From positions 3,038,001 through 3,102,000 of the forward strand of contig NZ_CP107995.1 in NCBI RefSeq assembly GCF_036116635.1: DNA of 64,000 nucleotides. The letters are read 5' to 3'. The translations under genes and the position numbers were made by a program. How positions within the stretch are numbered: position 1 is the first letter of the stretch; every line of letters begins with the position of its first letter. Source of the DNA: Amycolatopsis sp. NBC_00345. GTDB taxonomy: Bacteria > Actinomycetota > Actinomycetes > Mycobacteriales > Pseudonocardiaceae. Below are positions 47,460 through 55,962 of this stretch, in pieces. The notes under the pieces are model-generated. The model did no database searches. It had not been told where the DNA came from and worked only from the letters and a program-made list of their open reading frames with translations.

Positions 47460-48617
47460 CTACAACGCCGCTGCGTCACGCTCCGCGTTGCCGTCCCGGC
47501 GGAGCAACGGGACATCGGCGAGCAGCCCGCGCCGCGCGAGTTCCGGACGGACGCCCTCGCCGAACCAGTAAGCCTCCTCCAGATGCGGATAGCCGGACAG
47601 CACGAACTCCGAGACGCCCGCCGCGTGGTACTCCTCGATCAGGTCCGCGACCTCCTCGTGGCTGCCGACCAGCGCCGTGCCCGCGCCGCCGCGGACCAGG
47701 CCGACGCCCGCCCACAGGCCGGGGTGGATCTCCAGGCCTCGCACGCCCGAGCCGAGGCGGCCGCCGTGCAGGGCGACCATGCGCTGCTGGCCGACGGATT
47801 CGCTGGCGGACAGCACCGCCTGTGACTTCGCCACCTGCTCCGGGCTCAGCGCGTCCAGCAGTTTCTGCGCCTCCGCCCACGCTTCCGCCGACGTGTCGCG
47901 CGTGATGGTGTGCAGCCGCACGCCGAAGCGCACCGTGCGGCCCGCCGCCTCGGCCAGCTCCCTGACCTTGCCGATCTTCTCCGCCACCTGCGCGGGCGGC
48001 TCGCCCCAGGTCAGGTAGACGTCGGCGTGCCGGGCCGCGACCGGGAGCGCGGCCGGGGACGAGCCGCCGAAGTAGATCGGCGGCACCGGGTCCGGCGCGG
48101 CCAGCGTGGTCGCGCCCTCGACCTTCAGATGCTCGCCCGCGAAGTCGAACGGCTGGCCCGACCACACGCCGCGCACGATGGTCAGGAACTCGTCGGTCCG
48201 CGCGTACCGGGCGTCGTGGTCGTGCCAGTCGCCGAACCGGCGCTGCTCCACCGCGTCCCCGCCGGTGACGATGTTCAGCAGCACCCGCCCCTGCGACAGC
48301 CGCTGGAAGGTGCCCGCCATCTGCGCGGCCAGCGTCGGCGAGATGACCCCGGGCCGGAACGCGACCAGGAACTTCAGCTTCCGCGTCTCCTGGATCAGCG
48401 CCGCTGTGGTCAGCCACGCGTCCTCGCACCAGGTGCCCGTCGGCGTCAGCACGCCTTCGAAACCCTGCTGTTCGGCGGCGCGCGCGACCTGCGCGAGGTA
48501 CTCGAGGTCAGCCGGGCGCTGCGCCCGCGGGCCGGAGGACTTGCTGGCGTGGAAGCGTTCCACGATCGTCCGGCCGTCCCCCGTGGTCGGCAGGAACCAG
48601 TGCAGCTTGACGCTCAT
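47460..48617 (-). CDS. ssuD: FMNH2-dependent alkanesulfonate monooxygenase
   Basis: 385 residues, luciferase-like (LHWFLPTTGDGRTIVERFHA; TGTWCEDAWLTTAALIQETR; NIVTGGDAVEQRRFGDWHDH; the mobile-loop region near LHTITRDTSAEAW). Releases sulfite from alkanesulfonates with a flavin reductase not seen in this window. Last gene of ssuCBAD; its ATG overlaps the ssuA stop. Confidence 0.93.
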   Translation of the reverse strand: MSVKLHWFLPTTGDGRTIVERFHASKSSGPRAQRPADLEYLAQVARAAEQQGFEGVLTPTGTWCEDAWLTTAALIQETRKLKFLVAFRPGVISPTLAAQMAGTFQRLSQGRVLLNIVTGGDAVEQRRFGDWHDHDARYARTDEFLTIVRGVWSGQPFDFAGEHLKVEGATTLAAPDPVPPIYFGGSSPAALPVAARHADVYLTWGEPPAQVAEKIGKVRELAEAAGRTVRFGVRLHTITRDTSAEAWAEAQKLLDALSPEQVAKSQAVLSASESVGQQRMVALHGGRLGSGVRGLEIHPGLWAGVGLVRGGAGTALVGSHEEVADLIEEYHAAGVSEFVLSGYPHLEEAYWFGEGVRPELARRGLLADVPLLRRDGNAERDAAAL

Positions 48618-49636
48618 CCGTTGCTCCTCGCGGCTTCGATCTCCGGGCCGTAACGACGGTCGGCGAACTGGGCGAAGTCCACCTTCCCGGGGAGGGTCTT
48701 GTCTTCGGTGAAGGCGTCCGCCAGCTGTTGCTCGGACGCGATGACGGAGTCGTCCAGCGGCGCCGGCACGTCGCGCCCGGCGTCCACTGACTTCTGCGCG
48801 ACCGGCAGCGAGAGCCCGGTTTCGGTGGCCCACACCTTCGACCACTCGTCGTGGTGGGTGCCGGACCACAGCTGCGCCTTGACCACCCGCGTCACGAAGT
48901 CCTTGATCGCGGCGTTCTTGCCGGGGTCGGCCAGCGCCGCCGTGCTCGCGGTCTCGAACGCCAGCCCGTTGGAGCTGCCTCGGCCGTCCGCGAGCACGCG
49001 GGCGTGCGCGTCGAGCTGCGCCTGCGCGGTGTAGGGATCCCAGATCGCCCACGCGTCCACCTGGTGCTGGGTGAACGCGGCGCAGGCCTCCGAGGGCTGC
49101 AGGAACGAAAGCTTGACGTCCTTGGTCGTCAGCCCGGCGTTCTTCAGCGTGTTGAGCAGCTGCCCGTGCGCGGAGCTGCCCTTCGCCACGGCGATGGTCT
49201 TTCCCTTGAGCGCCTGGACGTTCTGCAGCGGCGAGTCCGGCGGCACCAGGACCGCCTCGCGCTCCACGTTGCTCTTCGCGACGCTGACCACGGAGATCTT
49301 CGCCTTCGAGGCGGCCGCGAAGATCGGCGGTGTGTTGCCCACGCGGCCGATGTCGATCGCGCCGGCCGAGGCGGCCTCCAGCAGCGGCGGGCCGGAGGTG
49401 AACGTCGACCATTCGATCCGGTACGGCAGGTTGCCGAGCTGGTTCGCGGCCGTGAGCAAGGACTTCACGCCGCCCTTCTGATCGCCGACGCGCAGGGTCA
49501 CCTTCGCCAGATCGGCCGGCGAAACGGCGGCGGGCACGGGCACGGGCCCGGTCGCCGTGCTGGTGGACGAGCACGCGGTCAGCCCGCCCAGCATCAGGGC
49601 CGCGGCCGCCACGGCCTTCGCGCTACGCAGGTGCAC
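48614..49636 (-). CDS. ssuA: Sulfonate ABC transporter substrate-binding lipoprotein
   Basis: 340 residues. Signal peptide with lipobox GLTAC at residues 18-22. NMT1/SsuA fold (RVGDQKGGVKSLLTAANQLG; AGAIDIGRVGNTPPIFAAAS; GKTIAVAKGSSAHGQLLNTL; VDAWAIWDPY). Binds aliphatic sulfonates outside the membrane. The start overlaps the end of ssuB by 14 nt. Confidence 0.93.
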   Translation of the reverse strand: MHLRSAKAVAAAALMLGGLTACSSTSTATGPVPVPAAVSPADLAKVTLRVGDQKGGVKSLLTAANQLGNLPYRIEWSTFTSGPPLLEAASAGAIDIGRVGNTPPIFAAASKAKISVVSVAKSNVEREAVLVPPDSPLQNVQALKGKTIAVAKGSSAHGQLLNTLKNAGLTTKDVKLSFLQPSEACAAFTQHQVDAWAIWDPYTAQAQLDAHARVLADGRGSSNGLAFETASTAALADPGKNAAIKDFVTRVVKAQLWSGTHHDEWSKVWATETGLSLPVAQKSVDAGRDVPAPLDDSVIASEQQLADAFTEDKTLPGKVDFAQFADRRYGPEIEAARSNG

Positions 49637-50354
49637 CTTCGGTCACTCCCAGGTCGGCCAGCACGCGCGTGCGCACGTCGGCGTGGTCGGTCAGCGTCCG
49701 CGGCCGGGCCTGGCCGAGGACGTGTTCGGCGACGATCCGGCCCTCGTCGAGGACGAGGATCCGGTCGGCGAGCAGCAGCGCCTCGTCGACGTCGTGGGTC
49801 ACCAGCAGCACGGCCGGAGCGTGCTTGCGCCAGAGGTCTTCGACGAGCCGGTGCATCGCGATCCGGGTGAGCGCGTCCAGTGCGCCGAACGGCTCGTCGA
49901 GCAGCAGCAGGTCCGGCTCGCGCACCAGCGCCCGGGCGAGCGAGAGGCGCTGGGCCTCGCCGCCGGACAGGGTCAGCGGCCAGTCGTCGGCGTGGGCGGC
50001 CAGGCGCACCTCGTCGAGCGCGCGTTCGGCGACGGCGCGGTTGCGCGCCTGGGACCGGCCGTCACGGCGCAGCCCCAGCACGACGTTGCGCCACACTTTC
50101 CGCCACGGCAGCAGGCGCGGCTGCTGGAACGCGACGGACACCGTGCCGTCCACGCCCGCGGTGCCCTCGATCTCGCCGTCCAGCCCGGCGAGGACCCGCA
50201 GCAGCGTGGACTTGCCGGAGCCGCTTCGGCCCAGCAGAGCCACGAACTCGCCACGGCCGATCTCCAGGTTCAGTCCACTCAGGACGGTCCGGTCGCCGAA
50301 GCGCTTGGTCAGGCCGCGGACCTCGACCACGGGTGCGGTCAGCTCGCGCGCCAT
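49623..50354 (-). CDS. ssuB: Sulfonate ABC transporter ATPase
   Basis: 243 residues. Walker A LLGRSGSGKSTLLRVLAGL, signature LSGGEAQRLSLARALV, Walker B LLLLDEPFGALD, switch His in LLVTHDVDEAL. Cytoplasmic ATPase of the SsuABC importer. The ATG at 50354 lies inside the end of ssuC, and the gene overlaps ssuA at its 3' end. Confidence 0.94.
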   Translation of the reverse strand: MARELTAPVVEVRGLTKRFGDRTVLSGLNLEIGRGEFVALLGRSGSGKSTLLRVLAGLDGEIEGTAGVDGTVSVAFQQPRLLPWRKVWRNVVLGLRRDGRSQARNRAVAERALDEVRLAAHADDWPLTLSGGEAQRLSLARALVREPDLLLLDEPFGALDALTRIAMHRLVEDLWRKHAPAVLLVTHDVDEALLLADRILVLDEGRIVAEHVLGQARPRTLTDHADVRTRVLADLGVTEGAPA

Positions 50355-51163
50355 CGCAGGGCCCTCCGTTCCAGCAGGCGCACCAGCGCGTCGGTGACCA
50401 GGCCGAGCACCGCGTACACGATGAGGCCGACCACCACCACGTCGGTGCGGAGGAATTCGCGGGCGTTGTTGATCAGGTAGCCGATGCCGGCGTCGGCGTT
50501 CACGGTCTCGCCGACGATCAGCGCGAGCCACGCGAGGCCGAGCGACTGCCGCAGCCCCACCAGCGTCTGCGGCAGCGCACCGGGCAGGACCACGTGCCAC
50601 AGCCGTTCGGCCCGGGTGAAGCCGAGCGCCCGCGAGGCCTCGACCAGCCGCTCGTCCGCGGTGCGGATTCCCGAGTGGACGTTGAGGTAGAGCGGGAAGG
50701 CGACGCCGAGCGCGACGAGCACGATCTTCGTCTCCTCGCCGATGCCGAACCACAGGATGAACAACGGGATCAGCCCGAGGAACGGCAGTGTGCGCAGCAT
50801 CTGCACGGGCGGGTCGACGAGCGCCTCGCCCCAGCGGGACAGGCCGGCGACGATCCCGAGGAGCACGCCGACCGCGGCGCCGAGCGCGAACCCCGCGCCC
50901 ACCCGGCCCAGCGACACGACGAACGCGTCGCCCAGCTCGCCGGTGCGCGCGACTTCGATGCCGCTCTGCAGGACTGTCCACGGTGAACTCAGCTTGTCCG
51001 GCGACAGCACGCCGGTGGCGCTGGCGACCTGCCAGGCCACCAGCAGCGCGACCGGGCTGATCCAGCGGCGGAACGACGGCAGCCGCCGCCGGGCCCGCCG
51101 CGGCGGTGCTCCGGACGCGGCCGGATCGGCGCGCGTCAGCACGCCCGTGGTGGAAATCGACAC
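50339..51163 (-). CDS. ssuC: Sulfonate ABC transporter permease
   Basis: 274 residues, six transmembrane segments, BPD_transp_1 domain with the EAA-like loop EASRALGFTRAERLWHVVLPGALPQTLVG at about residues 175-203. GTG start at 51163. First structural gene of the operon, 43 bp after a cysteine-containing leader peptide. Confidence 0.93.
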   Translation of the reverse strand: MSISTTGVLTRADPAASGAPPRRARRRLPSFRRWISPVALLVAWQVASATGVLSPDKLSSPWTVLQSGIEVARTGELGDAFVVSLGRVGAGFALGAAVGVLLGIVAGLSRWGEALVDPPVQMLRTLPFLGLIPLFILWFGIGEETKIVLVALGVAFPLYLNVHSGIRTADERLVEASRALGFTRAERLWHVVLPGALPQTLVGLRQSLGLAWLALIVGETVNADAGIGYLINNAREFLRTDVVVVGLIVYAVLGLVTDALVRLLERRALRWRAS

Positions 51164-51206
51164 GGATTTCTCCCGGGTTTTCGGTGCGGGGAAAGAGGAT
51201 TCGCGC

Positions 51207-51287
51207 TCAGGGGCGACGACAGGCCGCGCTCGCCTGCTGCCGGAGATCGACGAACAGGCGCCTGACGAGCAGCGCGGCGCGGTTCAT
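51207..51287 (-). CDS. Putative sulfur-responsive leader peptide
   Basis: 26 codons, from the ATG at 51287 to TGA at 51207-51209, lying upstream of ssuC. The peptide starts MNRAALLVRRLFVDL and ends ASAACRRP. It matches the short actinobacterial leader peptides (pattern R-x-HVDL-x-R...ASALCRR) that precede sulfur-assimilation genes. Translation across the Cys codon is expected to couple cysteine supply to downstream expression; the mechanism here is inferred. Confidence 0.75.
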   Translation of the reverse strand: MNRAALLVRRLFVDLRQQASAACRRP

Positions 51288-51414
51288 GCCCCGAGCATCA
51301 AGTCACCGGGTGGCGAAGTCAATGCACGACGGCAGGCTCCCACGCAGTGAAACCCCGCACCCGCTTGTGCCGCGTTTGTTCGGCAGCGCAGGCGGGAAAA
51401 CCGGGCCGGGTGTC

Positions 51415-52125
51415 TCAGCCGCCGAACATCCGGTGCCATTCGGCGAGCGAACGCGGCCGGAAGACGAAGTTCGTCTGCTTCACCGAAGACAGCGTCGCCG
51501 ACGGTTCGGCCGAGTACTGGTGCCCCGGGTAGACCACCGGGTCGCCCGGCAGCGCCGCCAGCCACTGGAGGCTGCGGTAGATCGCGTCGGCGTCGCCGCC
51601 CGGGAAGTCGGTGCGGCCGCAGCCTTCGAGGAACAGCGTGTCGCCGGAGACGAGGCGGTCGCCGACCAGGAAGCACTGGCTGCCGGGCGTGTGGCCGGGG
51701 GTGTGCAGCAGGCGGATGCCGATCGAGCCGACCGTCAGCACGTCGTCGTGGTCGTGGGCGGTCAGGTCGGTGGCCGAGACGCCGGTGGCGCGGCGGACCC
51801 ATTCGGCTTCGTCCGCGTTCACGTGGATCGGCACCGGGTCGACCGCGAGCAGCTCGGCGATGCCGGGCAGCGGCAGGCCCATCATCTCCCCGCCGACGTG
51901 GTCGGCGTGGTGGTGCGTGGCGAGCACGCCGGTGAGCCGCATGTCGTCGGCGGCGAGCACGTCCAGCAGGTCCCGCACCGCGTAGGCGGGGTCGACGAGC
52001 ACCGCTTCCCCGGTCTCGCGGTCGCCGATCAGGTAGGCGAAGTTGACCATCTGCGTCGCGAGGGGGTCTCCCACCGCGAAGTCCCGGCCGGCGAGCAGTT
52101 GGCGGAAGTACAGCTGGTCTGCCAT
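51415..52125 (-). CDS. MBL-fold hydrolase, persulfide-dioxygenase/glyoxalase II-like
   Basis: 236 residues. Metal motif THHHADHVGG, second His in LLHTPGHTPGSQCF, GDTLFLEGCGRTDFPGGDAD and VVYPGHQYS. GCGRTDF is typical of ETHE1-like persulfide dioxygenases, which have a mononuclear iron site; glyoxalase II usually reads differently there. Its position beside the sulfonate operon supports a sulfur role, but this remains inference. Confidence 0.85.
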   Translation of the reverse strand: MADQLYFRQLLAGRDFAVGDPLATQMVNFAYLIGDRETGEAVLVDPAYAVRDLLDVLAADDMRLTGVLATHHHADHVGGEMMGLPLPGIAELLAVDPVPIHVNADEAEWVRRATGVSATDLTAHDHDDVLTVGSIGIRLLHTPGHTPGSQCFLVGDRLVSGDTLFLEGCGRTDFPGGDADAIYRSLQWLAALPGDPVVYPGHQYSAEPSATLSSVKQTNFVFRPRSLAEWHRMFGG

Positions 52126-52149
52126 GCGGGGCAGCCTATCCGCCGCCGG

Positions 52150-52662
52150 TCACTCCCCCACTTCGCCGTCGGCCAGCTCGCGCAGCGCGTCGAGGTGGCC
52201 GACGTGCCGGGCGGTCTCCTGGACGACGTGGGCCAGCACCCAGCGCACCGTGAACTCCCCCGACCGCCTCGTCCGGTCGTCGGCGGCCAGCCCGGCCAGC
52301 GAGGCCGCCGAGTGCGCCCACTCCTCTTGGTAGGCGGCGACCACCGAGGCCGGGTCGTCTTCGGCCGCGACGTCCCAGCTCGGGTCCGGCGAGCCCATCC
52401 ACAGCGAGGGCAGCGCCGCGCCGCCGGCCTCGACCGAGAGCCACCAGCGCTCGACCGCGATGAGGTGCTTCACCACCCCCAGCGCGCTCGTCCGGGGTGA
52501 CGCCGGCAGCGGCGTCGCCACCGCCTGCTCGCGGGACAGCCCGGCGAGCTTGTTCACGGCCGTGGCCCTCAGGAAGTCCAGGAACCGCGTCTGGACGGTG
52601 AGCTCGTCGCCGCTCAGGGGGTCGGGCCAGGCCCGCTCGACACTCGAACTGCTGTTCGACAT
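52150..52662 (-). CDS. DinB-superfamily protein (DUF664)
   Basis: 170 residues, four-helix bundle with the three metal ligands expected: His in GVVKHLIAVERWWL, and two in VLAHVVQETARHVGHLDALR. Members are thiol-dependent transferases or unknown. 24 bp upstream of the MBL gene on the same strand; divergent from the DMT-type gene with a 43-bp gap. Confidence 0.85.
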   Translation of the reverse strand: MSNSSSSVERAWPDPLSGDELTVQTRFLDFLRATAVNKLAGLSREQAVATPLPASPRTSALGVVKHLIAVERWWLSVEAGGAALPSLWMGSPDPSWDVAAEDDPASVVAAYQEEWAHSAASLAGLAADDRTRRSGEFTVRWVLAHVVQETARHVGHLDALRELADGEVGE

Positions 52663-52705
52663 GGCGAGGAGCGTACCGCAGGCCGCCCGGCATAGGGTGG
52701 GGATC

Positions 52706-53554
52706 ATGGTGTGGGGACTTCTATGCGCGTTGCTTTCCGCGGTGGCGTACGGCGTCGCGTCCGTGATGCAGGCCGTCGCGGCCAAGGCGGCGCCGGACGC
52801 GGGGGCGGGCGTGGACCCGCGGCTGCTGCTTCGCGTGCTGCGGCAGTGGAAGTTCGTGCTCGGCCTCGGCCTCGACGTCCTGGGCTTCGTCGCGCAGATC
52901 GCCGCGCTGCACGTACTGCCGCTGTTCGTCGTGCAGGCGGCGCAGGCCGCCAGCCTGGCCGTGACGGCGGTGGCCGCGCGGGTGTTCGGCGTGCGGCTCG
53001 GGGCTCGCGAGTGGACGGCCGTCGCCGTGGTGTGCGCGGGGCTGGCGCTACTCGGCGGTTCGGCCGCGAGTGAGGGCTCGAACGAGGTGGGGCTGGGCTT
53101 CCGGCTCGTGCTCGCGGGCGCCGTCGTGGTGCTCGGGCTGGCCGGCGTCGCCGCGGGCCGGGCGAGCCGGCGCGTGCGGACGCCGGCGCTGGGCCTGGTC
53201 GCGGGGCTGTGCTTCGGGGTCGTCGCGATCTCCGGCCGGGTCATGCCCAGCCTGGCGCCGCTGGACCTGCTCACCGACCCGGCGCTCTACATCGTCGCCG
53301 TCGCCGGCGGCCTGGCGATGCTGTTCTACGCCACGGCCCTGCAACGCGGCAGCGTCACCACGTCCACCGCGATGATGGTGCTCGGCGAAACCGTGCTGCC
53401 GTCGCTGATCGGCATCGTCCTGCTCGGCGACCGCACCCGGCCCGGCTTCGTCCTCGTCGCCGTCGCGGGCTTCGTCCTCGCCGTCACCGCGGCACTCGCA
53501 CTCGCCCGGTTCGGCGAACCCGCACCGATCGAACAGCAGGCCACCGTCCACTGA
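52706..53554 (+). CDS. DMT-superfamily membrane protein (EamA-like)
   Basis: 282 residues from ATG 52706. About nine to ten hydrophobic segments in two halves (VWGLLCALLSAVAYGVASVM; ...LGETVLPSLIGIVLLGDRTRPGF), as in EamA-type exporters or NIPA-like Mg2+ transporters. Its last 123 bp (with stop and trailer) are duplicated 201 bp downstream; the second copy is in frame behind the single TGA. Confidence 0.8.
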   Translation: MVWGLLCALLSAVAYGVASVMQAVAAKAAPDAGAGVDPRLLLRVLRQWKFVLGLGLDVLGFVAQIAALHVLPLFVVQAAQAASLAVTAVAARVFGVRLGAREWTAVAVVCAGLALLGGSAASEGSNEVGLGFRLVLAGAVVVLGLAGVAAGRASRRVRTPALGLVAGLCFGVVAISGRVMPSLAPLDLLTDPALYIVAVAGGLAMLFYATALQRGSVTTSTAMMVLGETVLPSLIGIVLLGDRTRPGFVLVAVAGFVLAVTAALALARFGEPAPIEQQATVH

Positions 53555-53763
53555 GGCCGCGCCCGCGGCTCGCTCAGCCCGGATTCCGGCGGTGCGGCCC
53601 GCTCAGGCCGCCAGGCTTGCGGGCCGATCACCGGACCATCGCCCGGCTTCGTCCCCATCGCCGTCGCGGGCTTCGTCCTCGCCGTCACCGCGGCACTCGC
53701 ACTCGCCCGGTTCGGCGAACCCGCACCGATCGAACCGCAGGCCGCCATCCACTGAGGCCGCGC
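53440..53763 (+). repeat. In-frame tandem duplication of a gene 3' end
   Basis: 53440-53562 (last 37 codons, TGA and GGCCGCGC trailer of the DMT gene) recurs at 53641-53763 with 5 mismatches in 123 bp. The offset is 201 bp (67 codons), and the frame from the first TGA to the second TGA (53753-53755) is open. The second copy would encode GFVPIAVAGFVLAVTAALAL and so on to EPQAAIH. Confidence 0.85.
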
Positions 53764-53770
53764 CGCGCCG

Positions 53771-54811
53771 TCAGCCCCGGTTGCGCCGCCACTGGCTCGA
53801 CAGCAGCCACATCAGGTACAGCCCGCCGATGGCGCCGGTCGCGATGCCGACCGGCAGGCCCTCCTCGCCGAAGACCAGCCGGGTCACCAGGTCGCTCGCC
53901 ACGAGCAGCAGCGCGCCCATCAGCGCCGCCGACACCAGGGTGGGCCGCGCCGAGCGGGCCAGCCGCTTCGCCAGCTGCGGGGCCGCGAGCGCGACGAACG
54001 CGATCGGCCCGGCAGCCGCGGTGGCGACCGCGCACAGCGTGACGCTGACCGCGATCAGCACCATGCGGGTGCGTTCGACCGGCACCCCGAGGCCCTTCGC
54101 CGAGTCGTCGCCCATCTCCAGCAGCGAAAGCCGCCGGCCGTAACCGAAGGCGATCGGCAGCAGGATCACCACCGCGATCCCGACCGGCACGACCTCTTCC
54201 CAGCCGCGCCCGTTGAGCCCGCCGACCAGCCAGGCCTGCGCCGAGTACGCGTCCTGCAGGGACGCGCGCGTGATCAGGTACGAGTTGAACGCGGTCAGCA
54301 TGGCGGCCACGCCGATGCCGACCAGGATCAGCCGGAACCCTTGCACCCCACGGCGGAACGCGAGCAGCCCGACCACCAGCGCGGTCAGCAGGCCACCGGC
54401 CAGCGCGCCGAGCGCCACCGACGAAGACCCGCCGTGCGCCAGCACGATCACCAGCAGCGCGCCGGTCGCCGAACCCTCGGTGAAGCCGATCACGTCCGGG
54501 CTGCCCAGCGGATTCCCGGACAAGCTCTGCAGCACCCCGCCGCTGACCCCGAGCGCGCCGCCGACCAGCAGCGCCACCAGCAGCCGCGGCAGGCGCAGCG
54601 TCGTCACGATGAACTCGGTCCCGGCGTCGCCGAAGCCGAACAGCGTCTTCACCACGTCGCCGAACGACAGCGGGTAGTCCCCGGTCGTCATACTCACCGC
54701 GCTCAGCAGGAAGACCAGTACGAACAGCACGATCCCGACGACCAGCGCGCGCGGCGCCACCCGGACCGAAACCCGGCCCGTACCAATCGGTTTTTCCTTC
54801 ACCGCGTTCAC
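53771..54811 (-). CDS. Siderophore ABC transporter permease (FecCD, FepG-like)
   Basis: 346 residues with about ten hydrophobic segments. FecCD landmarks: RLPRLLVALLVGGALGVSG, LSGNPLGSPDVIGFTEGSA, GGLNGRGWEEV, GPIAFVALAAPQLAKRLARS. Inner-membrane half of a ferric-siderophore importer. The GTG start overlaps the preceding permease stop (GTGA). Confidence 0.93.
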   Translation of the reverse strand: MNAVKEKPIGTGRVSVRVAPRALVVGIVLFVLVFLLSAVSMTTGDYPLSFGDVVKTLFGFGDAGTEFIVTTLRLPRLLVALLVGGALGVSGGVLQSLSGNPLGSPDVIGFTEGSATGALLVIVLAHGGSSSVALGALAGGLLTALVVGLLAFRRGVQGFRLILVGIGVAAMLTAFNSYLITRASLQDAYSAQAWLVGGLNGRGWEEVVPVGIAVVILLPIAFGYGRRLSLLEMGDDSAKGLGVPVERTRMVLIAVSVTLCAVATAAAGPIAFVALAAPQLAKRLARSARPTLVSAALMGALLLVASDLVTRLVFGEEGLPVGIATGAIGGLYLMWLLSSQWRRNRG

Positions 54812-55860
54812 AGGCGCGCCAGCTTCCGGCGACGGCACAGCGCGATGAACACCGGGGCGCCGAGGAACGCCGTCACGATGCCCACCTGCAGCTCTTCCGG
54901 CGGGTTGAGGATGCGCCCGAGCACGTCGGCGCCGATCAGCAGCACCGGCGAGAGCACCATCGAATACGGCAGCACCCACCGCTGGTCCGGGCCGACCATG
55001 ATCCGCACGGCCTGCGGCACGGCCAGCCCGATGAACGCGACCGGCCCGATCGCCGCCGTCGACGCGCCGCACAGCAGCGTCACCGCGATCGCGCCGAGCA
55101 CCCGCGTGCGGCCGATGTGCGCGCCGAGCGCCTTGCCGGTCTGCTCGCCGAGCGCCAGCACGTTCAGTGGCCGCGCGAGCAGCAGCGCCAGGATGATGCC
55201 GACCGCGATGAACGGCGAGACCTGCAGCAGCACGTCGCCGCGGCGGCCGCTGAGCGAGCCGACGTTCCAGAACCGGAACTGGTTGAAGGTGTCCGGGTCG
55301 ATCAGCAGCACCGCGCCGATGTAGGCCTGCAGCACGGCGGTCAGCGCCGCACCCGACATCACCAGCCGGTCCGGCGTCGCGCCGGCCCGCCCCGCGGTGC
55401 CGAGCAGGTAGACGGCCACCGAAGCGATGGCCGCGCCGAGGAACGCGAACCAGACGTAGCCCAGTACCCCGGTCACCCCGGCGAACGCGATGGCCGAGAC
55501 CACCGCCGCCGCCGCGCCGTTGTTGACGCCCAGCAGGCCGGGATCGGCGAGCGGGTTGCGCGTCAGCGCCTGCATCACCGCGCCGGCCAGGCCGAGCGCG
55601 GCGCCGACGAGCGCGCCCAGCAGCGTCCGCGGGATCCGCTGGTCGTGGATGATCACCGCGTCGGCCGAGCCGTCGTTGTGCCACAGCACCGACCAGGTGG
55701 ACGCGAACGGGATGCCCTTCGAGCCGACCCAGATGCTGAGCAGCATGACCAGCACGAGCACGCCGGCCGCGCACAACAGGCCGGCGCCGCGCAGGGCCCG
55801 GGCTCGCGCGCGTGGTGCGGGCGGCGGATCCGCCCGCGGCACGGGCGGACTGGCGCTCAC
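54808..55860 (-). CDS. Siderophore ABC transporter permease (FecCD, FepD-like)
   Basis: 350 residues from the GTG at 55860 (AGGAGG 10 nt upstream; GTG 55866 also possible). RIPRTLLGALVGAALGLAG, LTRNPLADPGLLGVNNGAA, WNVGSLSGRRGDV, GPVAFIGLAVPQAVRIMVG. Partners the FepG-like permease. No FecE-type ATPase gene is in the window. Iron box 46 bp upstream. Confidence 0.93.
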   Translation of the reverse strand: MSASPPVPRADPPPAPRARARALRGAGLLCAAGVLVLVMLLSIWVGSKGIPFASTWSVLWHNDGSADAVIIHDQRIPRTLLGALVGAALGLAGAVMQALTRNPLADPGLLGVNNGAAAAVVSAIAFAGVTGVLGYVWFAFLGAAIASVAVYLLGTAGRAGATPDRLVMSGAALTAVLQAYIGAVLLIDPDTFNQFRFWNVGSLSGRRGDVLLQVSPFIAVGIILALLLARPLNVLALGEQTGKALGAHIGRTRVLGAIAVTLLCGASTAAIGPVAFIGLAVPQAVRIMVGPDQRWVLPYSMVLSPVLLIGADVLGRILNPPEELQVGIVTAFLGAPVFIALCRRRKLARL

Positions 55861-55905
55861 GACCACGAAACCTCCTGGGGACCGGGACCTCATCGGGAGC
55901 CGTTC

Positions 55906-55924
55906 TTAGACTAGCCTTACCTAT
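55906..55924. promoter_or_regulatory. Iron box (IdeR/DmdR type), divergent
   Basis: TTAGACTAGCCTTACCTAT agrees with the 19-bp consensus TTAGGTTAGGCTAACCTAA at 14 positions. It lies between the FecCD operon and the ABC exporter-like operon, 39-46 bp from each start. Confidence 0.78.
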
Positions 55925-55962
55925 CAAGACAGAGCGCAGGCGGGACTGATTGGAGGGCGCCG

